64,000 bases of DNA from Agrypnia vestita. Taxonomy: Eukaryota > Arthropoda > Insecta > Trichoptera > Phryganeidae. The notes under the pieces are model-generated. The model saw only the letters and a program-made list of their open reading frames with translations. It was not told the DNA's origin and made no database searches. The stretch lies in NCBI GenBank assembly GCA_016648135.1, contig JADDOH010000295.1, positions 124,001 to 188,000 of the forward strand. Reading direction: 5' to 3'. How positions within the stretch are numbered: the first letter of the stretch is position 1; every line of letters starts with the position of its first letter. Shown in pieces: positions 22,519 to 33,995 of the stretch. The position numbers and the translations under genes are program-made.

Positions 22519-22773
22519 TAGTACATTATAACTATTAACTTATATTCCAACTGGTAACTTTTAGTCATATTTTATCAATTTGTGTATTAACCAATAGGTA
22601 TGTCGTCGCGGACTTCTTTTTGAGTTCTACAACTTCTCTATGGATAGTATTTAAATATCTCTTACCTTTAAGGCAGTGTTCATATAAAACGCATCGCTCG
22701 ACAATTTTTTAGTCGACTTTAGTTGTAGAATAGGTCACCACGAAAATCTCTTTTATTTTAATGGGATAATATA

Positions 22774-23134
22774 CAGGTTGTATCAGAGCTAGCAGCAGAA
22801 ACTTGGCAGTTAAATTCCTGAGTATGTTATGAGTCTAAAATGTTCAAGCAGCCAGGACCTAATATCAATAGTTATGGAGATTTGCAATATCAAAGTTTGC
22901 ATTTTTTTTTCAATTTTTTTTACTTATTTTTTGCAAAAAATTGAACTATCATTACAGTATCTTATGTCGATTGTGAAAAATTCATTTGCATAAGAAATAT
23001 TGAAAAAAAAATGCGAACTTTGATATTGCAAATCTCCATAACTATTGATGCCATGATTACTTGAATATTTTAGACTCATAACATATTCAGGAATCTACAT
23101 GCCAAGTTCCTGCTGCTAGCTCTGGTACATCTTG
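22774..23134. mobile_element. Foldback MITE, CAGGG-type family, copy 4 (internally deleted)
   Basis: A 361-bp copy between TA dinucleotides with both ends (CAGGTTGTATCAGAGCTAGC and complement). The middle that carries the ATTAAAGCGAATG blocks in copy 3 is missing. Confidence 0.8.
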
Positions 23135-23339
23135 TATAGCCTACGTCCACCCTGAAAGTCTATTCTAAATATCGGTGAAAGAATTTTAGAAATCGGACGA
23201 GTAGTTTCGGAGATTACCTCCTACATTCAAACTTACAATCATTACCTCTTTATATATAAGTACAGATTAATTTCATTAAAATGGCTGATACACAATAATA
23301 TAAAATATGTAGATGTCTTAGTTTTCTCACAATTTCATG

Positions 23340-23560
23340 TCTCCGTTCGCCCCCTTATTAAGTTGTTTCGAGTCGACCTTCTCGATCCATCCAACTCCCC
23401 GCCCGGAGGCGAGGCGACTCAGCCGACCCACGAGGAAACCAGTCACTTCTCGGACCGACTGCGACTGCACCCATCACAGTCGGGCTAAATGACTTAACTA
23501 ACTCGCATCATGAGAAATGATTGCTTCAAATGACGAGCGAGTTATTCCGTCGAAATTTAC
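23340..23560. other. GC-rich non-coding block
   Basis: Contains CCCGCCCGGAGGCGAGGCGA and neighbouring CpG-rich sequence, bounded by AT-rich DNA. No ORF, no repeat partner. Possible regulatory block in the presumed frizzled intron. Confidence 0.3.
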
Positions 23561-24184
23561 ATTTGCAAACGAAGCGAGGATTGATACGAAAAAGATGAAT
23601 TGTATTAAAGTTGTATAATTAATAGATTTTTAATACTCGCTACCGATGATTTCCATCAGTTTAATTGGACAATTTAATTTTCATTTAGATTGCGTGATTA
23701 TTGAATTTTCTACACGTGGATACCATCTGTCGAACACAGGTTTAACTACTTTTTAGTAATTCGCCTACCCGGTCTTCGCAGTGTTAAATCCAACTTTGAC
23801 CGAATGATTTTCTAATACAGTAGTAATTAATTGCGATAATCATATTAATTTATATAGCATTTGCGTCGTGGACGACATAAAACGATTAATAAGAAGGAAG
23901 CAAAAACTAAAATTAATTAAATTTTTGTTAATTGGATTTTGAATACAACTAAAATAAAGATATTAGAGTCGCGAAATTAAACACGGTTTAATAGATTGAA
24001 CTGTGTTCGTTGTTTTGCGAATGTGTAAAAAACGTGTGTATGTATTTAGTATTTAGCCGAAACCGACCGAAACTTAATAATAAAAAAATTATTGAAATGA
24101 TGAATTTATATATATCGACCTTATCTGTATGTCTCACTTGTTAAGATTTAGAGATAAAGTCGATATATTCACAGAAATCTAAGA

Positions 24185-24385
24185 GGCCGCTATAGCGTAA
24201 TTGGATAACGCGCCTGCCCCGGATAGGAGGAGATCCGTGGTTCGAATCCCGGTAGCAGCCAAATATTTTTTCGTGGATTTGATTTTTCAATGTGTCTTTC
24301 TGATTGATTAATTAATTTGATTTTAAATTTCACAGAACTTTGTCTTGAAAAAATTGCAACTTCACAATAAGAATGTGTTCTTGAA
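24185..24385 (+). mobile_element. tRNA-Arg-like SINE (family B), most complete copy
   Basis: A 76-base tRNA-like head starts GGCCGCTATAGCGTAATTGG (A box) and carries a GGTTCGAATCC B box. It ends AGCAGCC, pairing with the 5' GGCCGCT with one mismatch. An AT-rich SINE body with TTCACAGAACTTTGTCTTGA follows. The T stem is imperfect and a tail is attached, so this is a SINE rather than a working tRNA gene. Family copies lie at 19.6, 19.8 and 35.7 kb. Confidence 0.75.
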
Positions 24386-24474
24386 TATAATATATGTACC
24401 TAAGTACTAGTCAAGGGAGTGGATTTCCTATAGGTAACTTACTGAATAATATGTCGAGTCAGATTTGGGTTTAA

Positions 24475-25251
24475 GGTACAGATACACATGCTTCTTTACT
24501 GGCATGCTAATGAGCATGCCACTAATAAGCATGCCCTAACAACTGTACACACTTGCTCATTACTGGCATGCTTATTAGTGGCATGCTCATAAATAAGCAT
24601 GCCCAAAGCTAACAATCAAACACACATGCTTATTAGTGGCATGCTCTTGTCATAGAATAGAGACGCTCTTGTTCAAAATGGAAACTTTGCAAACTGAAAT
24701 AGAAAATTCAAGTGAACCAATAAATCAAAAAAGTTCCCGAGTTTCCATCCGCACATTTTTGATTATAGTTTATATAATTTTTATTGTAAGATTTGAATCA
24801 TTCATGCCTATTAATAAAGTTTCGTAAACATTATTTCTCACTATATTATTTTTACACAACGGTGACCGAGTATTCCACAGACATTCGCGATTCCTATAAT
24901 AAGTCACGAAAAGTAATGTTTTATCATCTCCCCAACGCGCCATATTTGTTTCATCTGTCGCGGACTGAGAAGATCGCATCGATAATAGTAGCCGCGAAGC
25001 CCGCGAATGACATAAGCATGCTCATAAATAAGCAAGTCTGTTCACACATGCTCCAAAGATACCCCTTCTCTATGGTGAATGACAGTGGCATGCTTATAAA
25101 TCAACCGTCGGTTGATTTTTGAGCATGCCACTAGGTGGCATGCTCATTTCTAGCAATGTGCGTACACACATGCCACTAATAAGCATGCCACTGTCAAAGT
25201 CGATACTGCGCATGCTCACGTGCCACTAAAGAAGCATGTGTATCAGACGCC
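24475..25251 (-). mobile_element. PIF/Harbinger-like non-autonomous element, family 2, copy B
   Basis: A 777-bp element with ends GGTACAGATACACATGCTTC and the complement of GGCGTCTGATACACATGCTT. Both ends are filled with repeats of GGCATGCT(C/T)A and GAGCATGCC. It is inverted relative to copy A (1166-1873). The minus strand contains a well-kept MADF domain. Another short frame on the + strand begins METLQTEIENSSEPINQKSS. TTA abuts both ends with a one-base ambiguity. Confidence 0.68.
24770..24979 (-). pseudogene. MADF-domain protein fragment in the family 2 element
   Basis: The minus frame reads MARWGDDKTLLFVTYYRNRE, then CLWNTRSPLCKNN, YETLLIGMNDSNLTIKII and a stop. After it the frame resumes TIIKNVRMETRELF. 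W.DDKTLLF...YR....LWN..SP.YKN is the N-terminal half of a MADF domain, and the KTKIKN.R block (seen in copy A) is its last helix. A TAA at 24770 interrupts it where copy A has AAA. The protein would bind the element's own ends in PIF/Harbinger transposition; no transposase remains. ATG choice: the Met before ARWGDD is conserved with copy A. Confidence 0.75.
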
Positions 25252-26655
25252 TTACGTTTCAATTTTGAAAAGTTGTCCTTTATTCGACATTGAGATAAAA
25301 GAACAGGATTTTTATTCCTCAACAGGGAATCGACACTTCTCTTGGCGTTTACGACGTGTAGCCGATTAAAAAATGCATCGTAAATACTGACTGGCGAGAG
25401 CACACAATGGAAAATTGAATTAATTACTTAAACGAGAGAATTATGTAAATGACGTCACAACTGGAAGTAACCGTAATTCCTCAGAGGTCGTGAATTTGGG
25501 AAAAGCACGAAACAGCAACTCTGTCGCACAATGCGTACCGGCCATAAACGTGGTCGGGAGCCCTAGTAAGCGAACGATTCCAAATTAATTCGTTAAATAA
25601 AAAAAATATTTTACAGACGCAAATAAATAACGTATCGACCGCACTTAAAATGTGAATAAAGTCGAAAATGAAAGTATTTGTTGAAAACAAACAATATACC
25701 TACAAAGAAATATATTGATAATTCCAATTTAACATTAAAAAGTTATATCACAGAAAGATATATGTACAGAAATATTCATTTATCGAGAAAATCATGGTAA
25801 TTTGAATGTTCTAATGCCGTTAGATTGAATTCACCATTCAATTAAGACATAGAAATCTTATAAATTATGAAATCGTCATATGTTGCATTATTGAGAGAAA
25901 TCTTCTGTTTTCCGTTTGTGTTTTCTGTGTATCTTCCTGTAAGGTAATTTGGAAATACCAAGAAATTTTAAATACATATCAAGAAATTATTTTGAAATCC
26001 CTATTTCACAATACAATGTTTTACAGAGTTTTTCACTAATAACCGTACAGGGTATACGTATGGTATGGTCATACGCAATATAAGTTAGAGAAATCGAACC
26101 TTCCATTCCATTGAGATCAAGCGAGGCTAGAGATTTTCTTAGTTTTCTTAGTCCCGCTATATTGATATGGTATGAAAGGTTGGATGCAGTATTGAATAAG
26201 CTTGAAACAATCATAATGTGGTTTAAAGAAGTAGGTGTACTAAAAATAAGCTGGACTGATAGTATAAGAAATGACACCGTATTAGTAAGATCGAAACTCG
26301 TCTCATAAATATTGGATATTTACATTTAGGAAATATAAAAAAAGCCATTTGTGTTGTGTATATTTTAGTATGTGCTATGCGCATTTCTCTGATATTTTTA
26401 ATTCCAGTTTAGCACAATATAAAGATTCGTTACTAAAAGCTCTACAGCCTGCCGTCCTGAATGCATAACGCAATCACAAACAAATTATTATACCTTTTTG
26501 TTTAACCTTGTATATATTTCACATCTCCTTTTTCTAAATCATGTTTTATCTTATATATCTCACACCTCCTTTTCTAAATTAGTCTTATAACTTTAAACAA
26601 TTATTACTCTTTGGATTTCTTGTATATATTATTATGTAAAAGGTACTTCCGAGCC
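25252..26655. other. Gene-free stretch ending in a LINE tail
   Basis: A GC-richer, non-repetitive part at 25400-25570 is followed by AT-rich sequence. The last ~150 bases (26500-26655) contain duplicated TTTCACATCTCC/TCTCACACCTCC and lead to TTGAAATAAATAAATAAATA, a LINE-type 3' end. No solid ORF. Confidence 0.4.
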
Positions 26656-26943
26656 GTATATTGAAATAAATAAATAAATAAGTATGCTTGTATTTGTCAA
26701 CGTGCAAATTGTCTGTTTGTGGTAAGTCGTCGAGTAATTTTAATCCATTGCAAATAACATCTGTAGGATTGATGTGGTAGGCGTTTCATGTAATTTAATG
26801 TATATTGAAATAAATAAATAAATAAGTATGCTTGTATTTGTCAACGTGCAAATTGTCTGTTTGTGGTAAGTCGTCGAGTAATTTTAATCCATTGCAAATA
26901 ACATCTGTAGGATTGATGTGGTAGGCGTTTCATGTAATTTAAT
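26656..26943. repeat. Exact 144-bp tandem duplication
   Basis: Two adjacent copies (26656-26799 and 26800-26943) appear base-for-base identical. Each starts GTATATTGAAATAAATAAAT and ends CATGTAATTTAAT. Identity implies a very recent duplication or an assembly error. The unit spans the AAAT tail of a LINE and its downstream flank. Confidence 0.9.
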
Positions 26944-27494
26944 GTCTCTGCGATCTATTTTGCCAGTAACAAGTTCATGATTAAGTACCAGTGTTTCTAT
27001 ATTTCTTATGTTGTTGACATTGAGTTATTATGTTGTTTGGTAGACTGTTTCAGTCGGTGTGAAACAGTGAATCATTTTCATTCGTTGTGTCTGATTAAAT
27101 TTGCTTTATTTCCGGTTCCACAGAAATGGCTAGCGCATTTTTAAAAAAAAATTATTTCATTGATAATATATAATATTTTATTACAATGATGCCTAAAAAA
27201 TGTTTACCTCACCAAAAAGAATTATGATTCTTGTGTGTTATGAGGGATAATCACTAACAGTCATTAGATAGTGTAAGTTAATTTAATAAACAATGAAAAT
27301 TTGGTAATATACTATTTATCTAATATATGAAAAATCTTAATTAATAATATAATATATACATAAAATAAGCAGGCAAAAGAAACTAAACTCAACTAAATAT
27401 GCACACAAGACGCAACCGCAAAACATTCAACATTATAACCGTGTAAATTGAATAAATCAAATAATTGTACAAGTATCATCATCGATTCGAGTGA

Positions 27495-27665
27495 AGTACT
27501 CAACTCGTAACAGAACCAAAAGAAAACGGGATTGACCAAACGGGTAAAAAGCCACTCACCGAACAGACCTCGATAGTCAGATCAAATGAATCTCCAAGTA
27601 ATCCACCAATAGGTGAATTTGGAGTCCCCCAGGGAACGGTCCTCAGGAGTCTACCATTTAAAGAG
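27495..27665 (+). pseudogene. Reverse transcriptase fragment with GVPQGTVL motif
   Basis: The + frame reads RSNESPSNPPIGEFGVPQGT followed by VLRSLPF. GVPQGTVLGPLLF is the invariant RT domain-4 block of non-LTR retrotransposons, preceded as usual by a SNP.P motif. Upstream, in another frame, NRTKRKR resembles the ENRTQ.V segment. Nothing else of the element is recognisable, so it is a short decayed fragment. A competing minus-strand reading (a 58-codon ORF ending at a GTGAGT donor, 27554-27559) is less convincing because this RT motif explains the same bases. Confidence 0.6.
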
Positions 27666-27960
27666 GAAGAAACAGCCGGCAACGACACCAGCGTGCTAGG
27701 GCCCCGGCGGGGGTGAACAAACTCCCGCACGGTGCGCCTCGGACAGGGCCCCGCGCGCCCCCCGGACTCGGTGTCATTACGTGCGATTTACCGACAGAGC
27801 CGGTGGGCAGTGGGCAGGCGACACCCCGACACGGCCGACACAATCAATACGCCACCCGGAGTGATGAGTCCTGACAGACAATCTCTTGTATCGCGCCGGA
27901 GACACGGCGACGCAGCCGCGCGGACCTCTGCGGTATCCTTCTTCTGCCGTATGGTCCGGA
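27660..27960. other. CpG-rich island of unknown origin
   Basis: About 60% GC with many CpGs (CCCCGCGCGCCCCCCGGACT) in an AT-rich region, and no repeat partner in the window. Both strands are open in parts without recognisable protein. It could be a promoter or 5' UTR CpG cluster, or unmethylated element DNA. Confidence 0.35.
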
Positions 27961-28266
27961 CTAACAATGAATTGAAGAGTGACTTTTTAATACAGACCAA
28001 GATAAAAAAGTCATATCTTAAATACAGTTGCTATCATGATTCTGTACAACTTTACTCAACTGCATAAATATAATAGCCCAAAAACCCTACATTTTTTCGC
28101 TCAGATGAACAAAAATAAATTGATTGTCCTGAATCAATTAACCAGAATTCATCAATAAAACTCAACACTTCTGTTCATTGACACCCATCTCTTTTCCAGA
28201 TAAATGTAAATAAAACTAATACATCTATGGTTTCGCCTATTAACCGTATTATAAGTAACTCACTTA

Positions 28267-28416
28267 GGGCCGGTTGATCAACATGGATTATAGTAATCAT
28301 TCGTAAAATCATAGATATTTACGAAAACGGTTTGTATGATGATTGTTATCGATAGATAATAATCGGAATTTAAACGAATTATTATTATAAATTATAAACC
28401 ATGACGATACAACCGG
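28267..28416. mobile_element. Decayed relative of the GGGCCGGTTG MITE, joined to a LINE-end repeat
   Basis: The start TTA-GGGCCGGTTGATCAACAT and the ATTTACGAAAACGGTTTG hairpin block match the MITE at 10352-10496, but the right end is lost. From about 28395 a stretch (AACCATGACG...GGTAGGCAGAAAGGATGG) resembles the LINE-end repeats at 42.87 and 53.42 kb. Confidence 0.45.
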
Positions 28417-28654
28417 TAGGCAGAAAGGATGGAGAACCGGACTCTTCTGTCTTGACATGCAGCTCTCGCCTCATGAGCGTTCATACATCTTCAAGCTAGA
28501 CGATTGTGGAGGCTCCTAAGAGGACCATCTTTCAATATCTGGTTAATAATAAAACTAGATATATTCTGTAGCCATTTTCGTAAAAAATTCACCTCATGGG
28601 CCCTTTACACAAACATTGTTTAGTCCTACACTAGTATTCAATTTAATGGAAATG

Positions 28655-29100
28655 ACTTTACAAAAACATGCATTTTAAGTATTTTTTTACACTGCTTTTG
28701 ATGCACTGTTCTGTATTACGAAGGAATGTGAGTTCCACGCCTTTGGGCTTGCCAACGCAAATGCCCGTTCACTAAACTTAGTCTACGGGCGGTGGATGGT
28801 CGGTTCTACAACTCTCTCTGCAGCTCAAGTAGTGGGTGACCTCAGAGTTTGGCGTCTACTATTTAAGTCGTCTGGGATGCAGAGCTCTTGAAGATACAGA
28901 AGCGCCATCTTATGTGTCGCCTTGTACATTAAACCAATAAAACTTAAACTCGACTCCTGAGGAAAACGAACCCAATGTAGTTCACGAATGTGCGAGAATT
29001 TTGATAGTTGATATATTATTTTTGCTGCCGCATTTAGAATGGACTGCAGTCTATCCAGCTGAAATTTTGGAAGCCTAGCATAAATGCTATTACAGTAGTT
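28655..29100 (-). pseudogene. Non-LTR retrotransposon RT C-terminal relic
   Basis: The minus strand reads NYCNSIYARLPKFQLDRLQS, ILNAAAKIIYQLSKF, ELHWVRFPQESSLSFIGLMY, KATHKMALLYLQELCIPDDL, then FALASPKAWNS. This is the thumb/connection region of CR1/L2-type non-LTR elements (DYCNSL...L..LQ..QN.AARL......HI...L..LHWLP......F....Y.AL....P.YL...L). Long in-frame stretches with only a few stops show moderate age. The polymerase core and endonuclease are absent. It ends near a KKYLKCMFL frame at 28655. Confidence 0.85.
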
Positions 29101-31414
29101 AACCTGGTGTCAATTCTGTCTGTCTACCTGTCTCAATTCTTCCGCGGTTTCCCTCTATTTTCGGCGTCAATACATGCGTCATATATCTTTCTTACCATTA
29201 TTTCCTCATTCGTACACTCAACACGCGTCATCCCCTAAGCGACCCTTTTTTAATACTATTCACCACGCTAAAATCAAAATAAATATGAAAAAAAAATTTA
29301 GATAATTTGATGATGATAATGAAATTTTTGTTTAATTATTTCTACATCAATAAATCTACCTTATATACTATTGTACATATTATACTATTGTACATTTACC
29401 TATGTACAATATTTACTAAAACACCCACATATTATGTGCATTGCCTAAGTAATTTATGTTATGATACCTTACTAAGGTGTTCCGTGGTGCAAGATATTGT
29501 AAATGTAAGTAAACTGAACCAGTTTCTATGCGTGCCATGTACTATACATCTATATTAAATAAATAATTTGAGTTACGGATCATTCTAGATCATTTGATTT
29601 TTTTATTTGTTGAGAATAATATTATTCCATGTCATGTATACATGCACTTGAAATTCATATGTAAAAGATAAAATAGATAATAAATATAAATTTCTCACTT
29701 CCTATACAAAGAGGTTAATTTATTAATCACCTTACAGCGCAACTTTTGACCTAGAAGTTTTTTAAAAAATCCCTCAAAAATTGGATCCCGAGGCCACTCA
29801 TCCATTTATAAAACCCTCTACGTCGACATTGATGCGAAAGCTAGAAGCTTACAAGATGTTAATAGTATACATATATAATAGTATAATACAATAGTATCAT
29901 TACTAACATATTTCTAAATGTGGAGACCTGTAATTGGTCATCTACATTATATCAATGTTTTCTATGCTTCTTTGTTGTGCTGTTGGTCTTCCATGAATAT
30001 TAAATAAATAAAGAATAAATAAATAAATACGTATGAAGAATATATATCTTTTATGATTAAGTAAACTTTGATGCCTACAAAAAAAATTATATGAACAATG
30101 CATATAAAAAATATCACCTATGATCTAATCTCGTATCTAAGCTTTGTGAAATTACCAATGATAAATAAAAAGTACCTACCCGCGTCACTGAGAAATCGAT
30201 ACAGACAGGCCTTGATGGGCATTCCTTTGTTTTGCATTTTTGCAAAGAAAATATCTTAAAATAATACATTGCACTTTGTGCTATCATAAAATCGCTCAAA
30301 CTTATTTTAAGAGTGATCTCCACGGATTAATTCTGAACAATTAATTGAAAAAACTGGTAGTTATTGACGTAATATAAAAATTTGCTGCAATTTTAAATAT
30401 GTAATTTTTGTAAACTGTTTGTAATTTTACTTGATTTGCATTAAAGCGAATGATTAATTTTCCATATAAGTACAGTCTAACGTTTTACAGAAAATAACAG
30501 GATTTTTATTCTTGCAATACAAGAGGCGCCGACAGCACAAGTCTTCGAAAGAAAACCACTTCACAAAATTGTCTAATTGTACAAATGCCTTAAAATGTTC
30601 GATAAGCCTGCCGACAATAATACAAAACACATTAAATATAAAGGAGATTAAACTGGAGTGCAACAAGTTTACTATGAATAATTTTAAATGACTGTAGATT
30701 ACGTAATACAATAAGTTGTAATATAAATCACGTATTATTTATGTGTTAAATAAAACGGATATTTTATACGATTCGTATATATTACTGAGAATCAAATCTC
30801 GACGTTTCGCTGAAGTCTTATTCAGCGCCATCAGGAGAGCGTCCTATCACGTTATTTCTTTCGAAGTCGTAAATTATATGCACTTTGTTGTGGAGTGTTC
30901 ACATATTCTATGATAGAGGTCGGTAGTGTGCAATATGTACTCAGTAAAATATACGGTTCGTATAAAACATCCATTTTATTTAAGAAATAAATATGTCCAA
31001 CGACCGTGATAATAACCTTAACACTTAACAACATATGTATGGAACTAAATAAACAGTGAAAATAAATAAATATTGAAAGAAAGCAACGTTGATGTCTGTC
31101 AAAATTTCACACAAACTGTAAAAAATATTTTTTATATGATCGATAATCCTGAAATTATGCTTTGTATGTTCCTGATGGCGTCAACATAGTGTTTCACATT
31201 CCAATATACATGACCAACCTGCCAATGGTTACGCCTGTTGGAAGAGCTACTGCTATGCTGAACAATATTACTCTGGACAATGTTTCTGAAAGGGTTTTGC
31301 GAAGCGGGATTCTCCTACACCTTTAATATTATGAATGAATTTATATACGTTTGATATTTTGTTGTTTGTATATTTTGTCAATTGTTAATGATATTTAAGA
31401 ATTAAATACATGTT
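29101..31414. other. AT-rich stretch with LINE tail and ribozyme-like motif
   Basis: No gene seen. A LINE-type 3' end with (AAAT)n lies at about 29940-30030. A CTGATGG-hairpin-GAAAC module lies on the minus strand at 30804-30834. A fragment near 30405-30465 resembles the ATTAAAGCGAATG part of the CAGGG-type MITE. A complex block at 31180-31320 is unassigned. Confidence 0.4.
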
Positions 31415-31534
31415 TGTAATGTAAATTTTATATTAAAAATAAATAAATTGAAATTTTTGTCTTCTTATGAATGTTGTAATGTAAATGTTATATTAAAAAT
31501 AAATAAATTGAAATTGTTGTTTTCTTATGAATGT
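31415..31534. repeat. 60-bp tandem duplication
   Basis: Two adjacent 60-base units (31415-31474, 31475-31534), each with TGTAATGTAAAT, TTATATTAAAAATAAATAAA and TTCTTATGAATGTT, differ at about three positions. Slippage-type duplication in AT-rich DNA. Confidence 0.85.
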
Positions 31535-31822
31535 TATCCAGTTATTCTCGCAGATACATTATCATCGTTCAAAATCTCACTCATACACAACGTCCATTTT
31601 CTAAACGATCACCTGAACCTATACACTAAATACACAATACACATAAATGTACATGTAAAATATATAATACTTAAAGACAAAAATACATGTAACTAGAGCG
31701 TGCCGAAGACACTTGTAATTGGGATAATGGGCATAGTTTTCATTTATTATTAGAGTATCATGCAGTGGCGTGCAGTGTGTATAAACGTAGGTTATGCTGT
31801 GACCAACTATATACCTATATTA

Positions 31823-31828
<6 letters not shown>

Positions 31829-31866
<38 letters not shown>
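31829..31866. repeat. (AT)n microsatellite
   Basis: An uninterrupted AT dinucleotide run of about 19 units. Confidence 0.95.
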
Positions 31867-31868
<2 letters not shown>

Positions 31869-32439
31869 CATATACCCATAAGAGTAGGTATATACATTTA
31901 AAAAAAAATTTAACTGTCTATAATGAACTATTTTGAGTAGCTTCAATCCACAAAAATAACTGCACTATAAAAGAGGTATTGAAAACAATATTTGCTATGT
32001 ATAGCTAATACGGCAAAAAATTTCAATATATTTATATATAATCAAATCGGGAACAATAATAATTTTATATATACTTTTCATTTCACAAAAATAAATCAAA
32101 CATTTTATGATGTCATGATATGACAGATGATAGATGGTATTTGTATTTACATTCACCATAGAAATGACAAATAGAGTTTACATCGAAAGTTTTGGGTGAA
32201 ATTTGTAAAAAATAAAATTTCTGCGATGACGTGCGCGTAGTTTTCACCTGGCATAGGACCTTTCGAATTTTCTTGTCTATAACATAAAACTCGCAGCCTT
32301 AAAAATACACGGTTTTATTCTCGACTTGACTATGTCTATGGAGCAAATTTCTTGGGCAAGATAAATGAAGAATTGACATGAAGTTAAGCACAGAAAAGTA
32401 AGAAATAAAACTTCTAGCCATAGGACGAATTACGGCTAG

Positions 32440-32570
32440 AATTTTAAATCAACTTTTTTTATGCATTTACTTTACAGCTTTTTTGCTTGTATGCGCTGCA
32501 CGCTACTGGTATCATGTACCTATTATCCTGTTAGTGTCTCTAATAAATAAATAAAATAAAAAATTGAATT
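32440..32570 (+). mobile_element. LINE 3' tail
   Basis: GTATGCGCTGCACGCTACTG through ATCCTGTTAGTGTCTC followed by TAATAAATAAATAAAATAAA has the form of a non-LTR retrotransposon 3' end. No coding part is attached. Confidence 0.35.
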
Positions 32571-32689
32571 GAATTTCTTCAAAAATTAATGAAAAACACT
32601 CCACTAAAGATTTTTCTACTTACTAGCCATGAGACACTTTGTATAATGAAATAGGAAAAGCCCTATGAGTAAGAGAAGACTTCTCAACT

Positions 32690-33025
32690 GCCGATGAGCG
32701 TGGAGATTGATTAGATGCTCACATCGACTGTCCGTGAGAAATGCAATCGATTATCCGCAGTACTCCGAGAAGGGTATGGTCAGGAATGATTCGCGGTTGG
32801 ACTGCCATTAACGAAACTAATTGGCTGTTGATGGTCTCGATGCGTCCCACCCAACGGCGGCGGTCCATAATCAGTTCCGGCACTCGCTAATTGCATAGCG
32901 AGCATAGAGCATAGAGCAGCTCTGCGCCCAAATATGGAGAGCTGATCAGAGCCGAGAGCCGCCGATTAGGGAGACGGTCGTCATAAATCCTGAGCATCAT
33001 CGCCGAGACGCGGTGCAGATCGCAG
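32690..33025. other. GC-rich non-coding block
   Basis: About 330 bases near 54% GC, with GACGGTCGTCATAAATCC and GATGGTCCAGGCGAG, short direct repeats (GCGAGCATAGAGCATAGAGC), and no convincing ORF or repeat partner. A good candidate for a conserved intronic element. Confidence 0.35.
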
Positions 33026-33196
33026 ATGGTCCAGGCGAGATGCAGAAAAAAACGAGGAAAAAATTAATAGTTTAAAAATGAAAACATTCCGTCCCGGCAA
33101 AAGAGTGATCTATAATAGAACACAAGCTAAGATGAAGAGGTGCGTGTAGTAGTGACAAGTAAAAGTCAAGTTTATAGAACTCCATAATAACACATG

Positions 33197-33450
33197 TGGA
33201 AATAAAAGCACTTGTTTTTTGAGATCTGCCTTTTTAATTTTCTGAGTCGCGTTTCGCCTTATGAGGGCATTATCAATCTAAATATATTACACTCGATAAC
33301 TTGCATTTATACGAAAATACTTTTCATATAAAATACATAAATATAAGTTATTTGAAGTAAAATATTTAGATTGATAATGCCCTCATAAGGCGAAACGCGA
33401 CTCAGAAAATTAAAAAGATAGAACTTAAAAAACAAGTGCTTTTATTTCCA
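33197..33450. repeat. Long inverted repeat with ribozyme-like arms
   Basis: The left arm (33197-33285) and right arm (33362-33450) are near-complements: GGAAATAAAAGCACTTGTTT, TTAATTTTCTGAGTCGCGTT and TCGCCTTATGAGGGCATTAT recur inverted. A ~75-bp AT-rich spacer separates them. Each arm contains TTGATAA-TGCC...GGC-GAAAC, the hairpin-GAAAC form seen elsewhere in the window. It probably derives from two head-to-head element ends. Confidence 0.75.
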
Positions 33451-33499
33451 TATGTCCAGTTCTGTCGCAATCATTTGCTTTCATTTTCATTTTGTCTAC

Positions 33500-33703
33500 C
33501 CGTCTGTCTGTCTGTCCGTCACTTTTTGTAATTTTTGTTATCTTATTCACGGCAAAAAAAAACGAAATTAAACGGCTAGACAAGGGGCTTGAACCCCGGG
33601 CGACCAAACCCAAAGGCGGCAACGGCATGTGCGTGACCCGTTAGAAATACGCTACATACAGGACTTAGCAAAGACGCAAACCAGTGTTACGGGTTACAGC
33701 TAG
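33500..33703. mobile_element. Helitron-like short element (empty copy)
   Basis: It begins with a GTCTGTCTGTCTGTCCGTC run. It contains CAAGGGGCTTGAACCCCGGG (on the minus strand a tRNA B-box-like GGTTCAAGCC). It ends ACGGGTTACAGCTAG before T. The same order of blocks surrounds the R1-type insertion at 40.3-42.7 kb, so this is the uninterrupted version. CTAG|T ends fit Helitrons; the B-box-like block also allows a SINE reading. Confidence 0.55.
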
Positions 33704-33995
33704 TTAGTCTATAATTTTATTATTATACACATTGAACTGTTAATATACCTGAAAAATAAATCAATGAATGTGTCGTCAATAGGTTTTTTACTAGTACAAG
33801 ATCTGTACTCCGGGATCTTCCTTCACATCTTTGAGACATGTCTGTTACCACTTGAGCACGAATTTTTTTTGTTCTCTGACGAATTCGTTTTCGAGGTTAT
33901 GTCTCCGATCTCATAGAAGCGCAGCTTTTTTAATTGCTTGTGGAAATTTTTGAATTGTGTATGACATTTAATATGAGAAACTACAGTATGTATCG

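Noticed and set aside
24185..24260. Functional tRNA-Arg gene
   Set aside because: A and B boxes are present but the T stem does not pair, the acceptor has a mismatch, and a SINE tail shared with three other loci follows.
25987..26308. Possible RT relic on either strand (frame with KLETIIMWFKEVGV)
   Set aside because: Weak resemblance to an RT helix only; no catalytic or flanking motif could be confirmed.
27500..27730. Minus-strand ORF ending at a GTGAGT donor as a possible first exon of frizzled or another gene
   Set aside because: The plus strand of the same bases reads the GVPQGTVL motif of reverse transcriptases, a simpler explanation; the protein has no signal peptide or domain.
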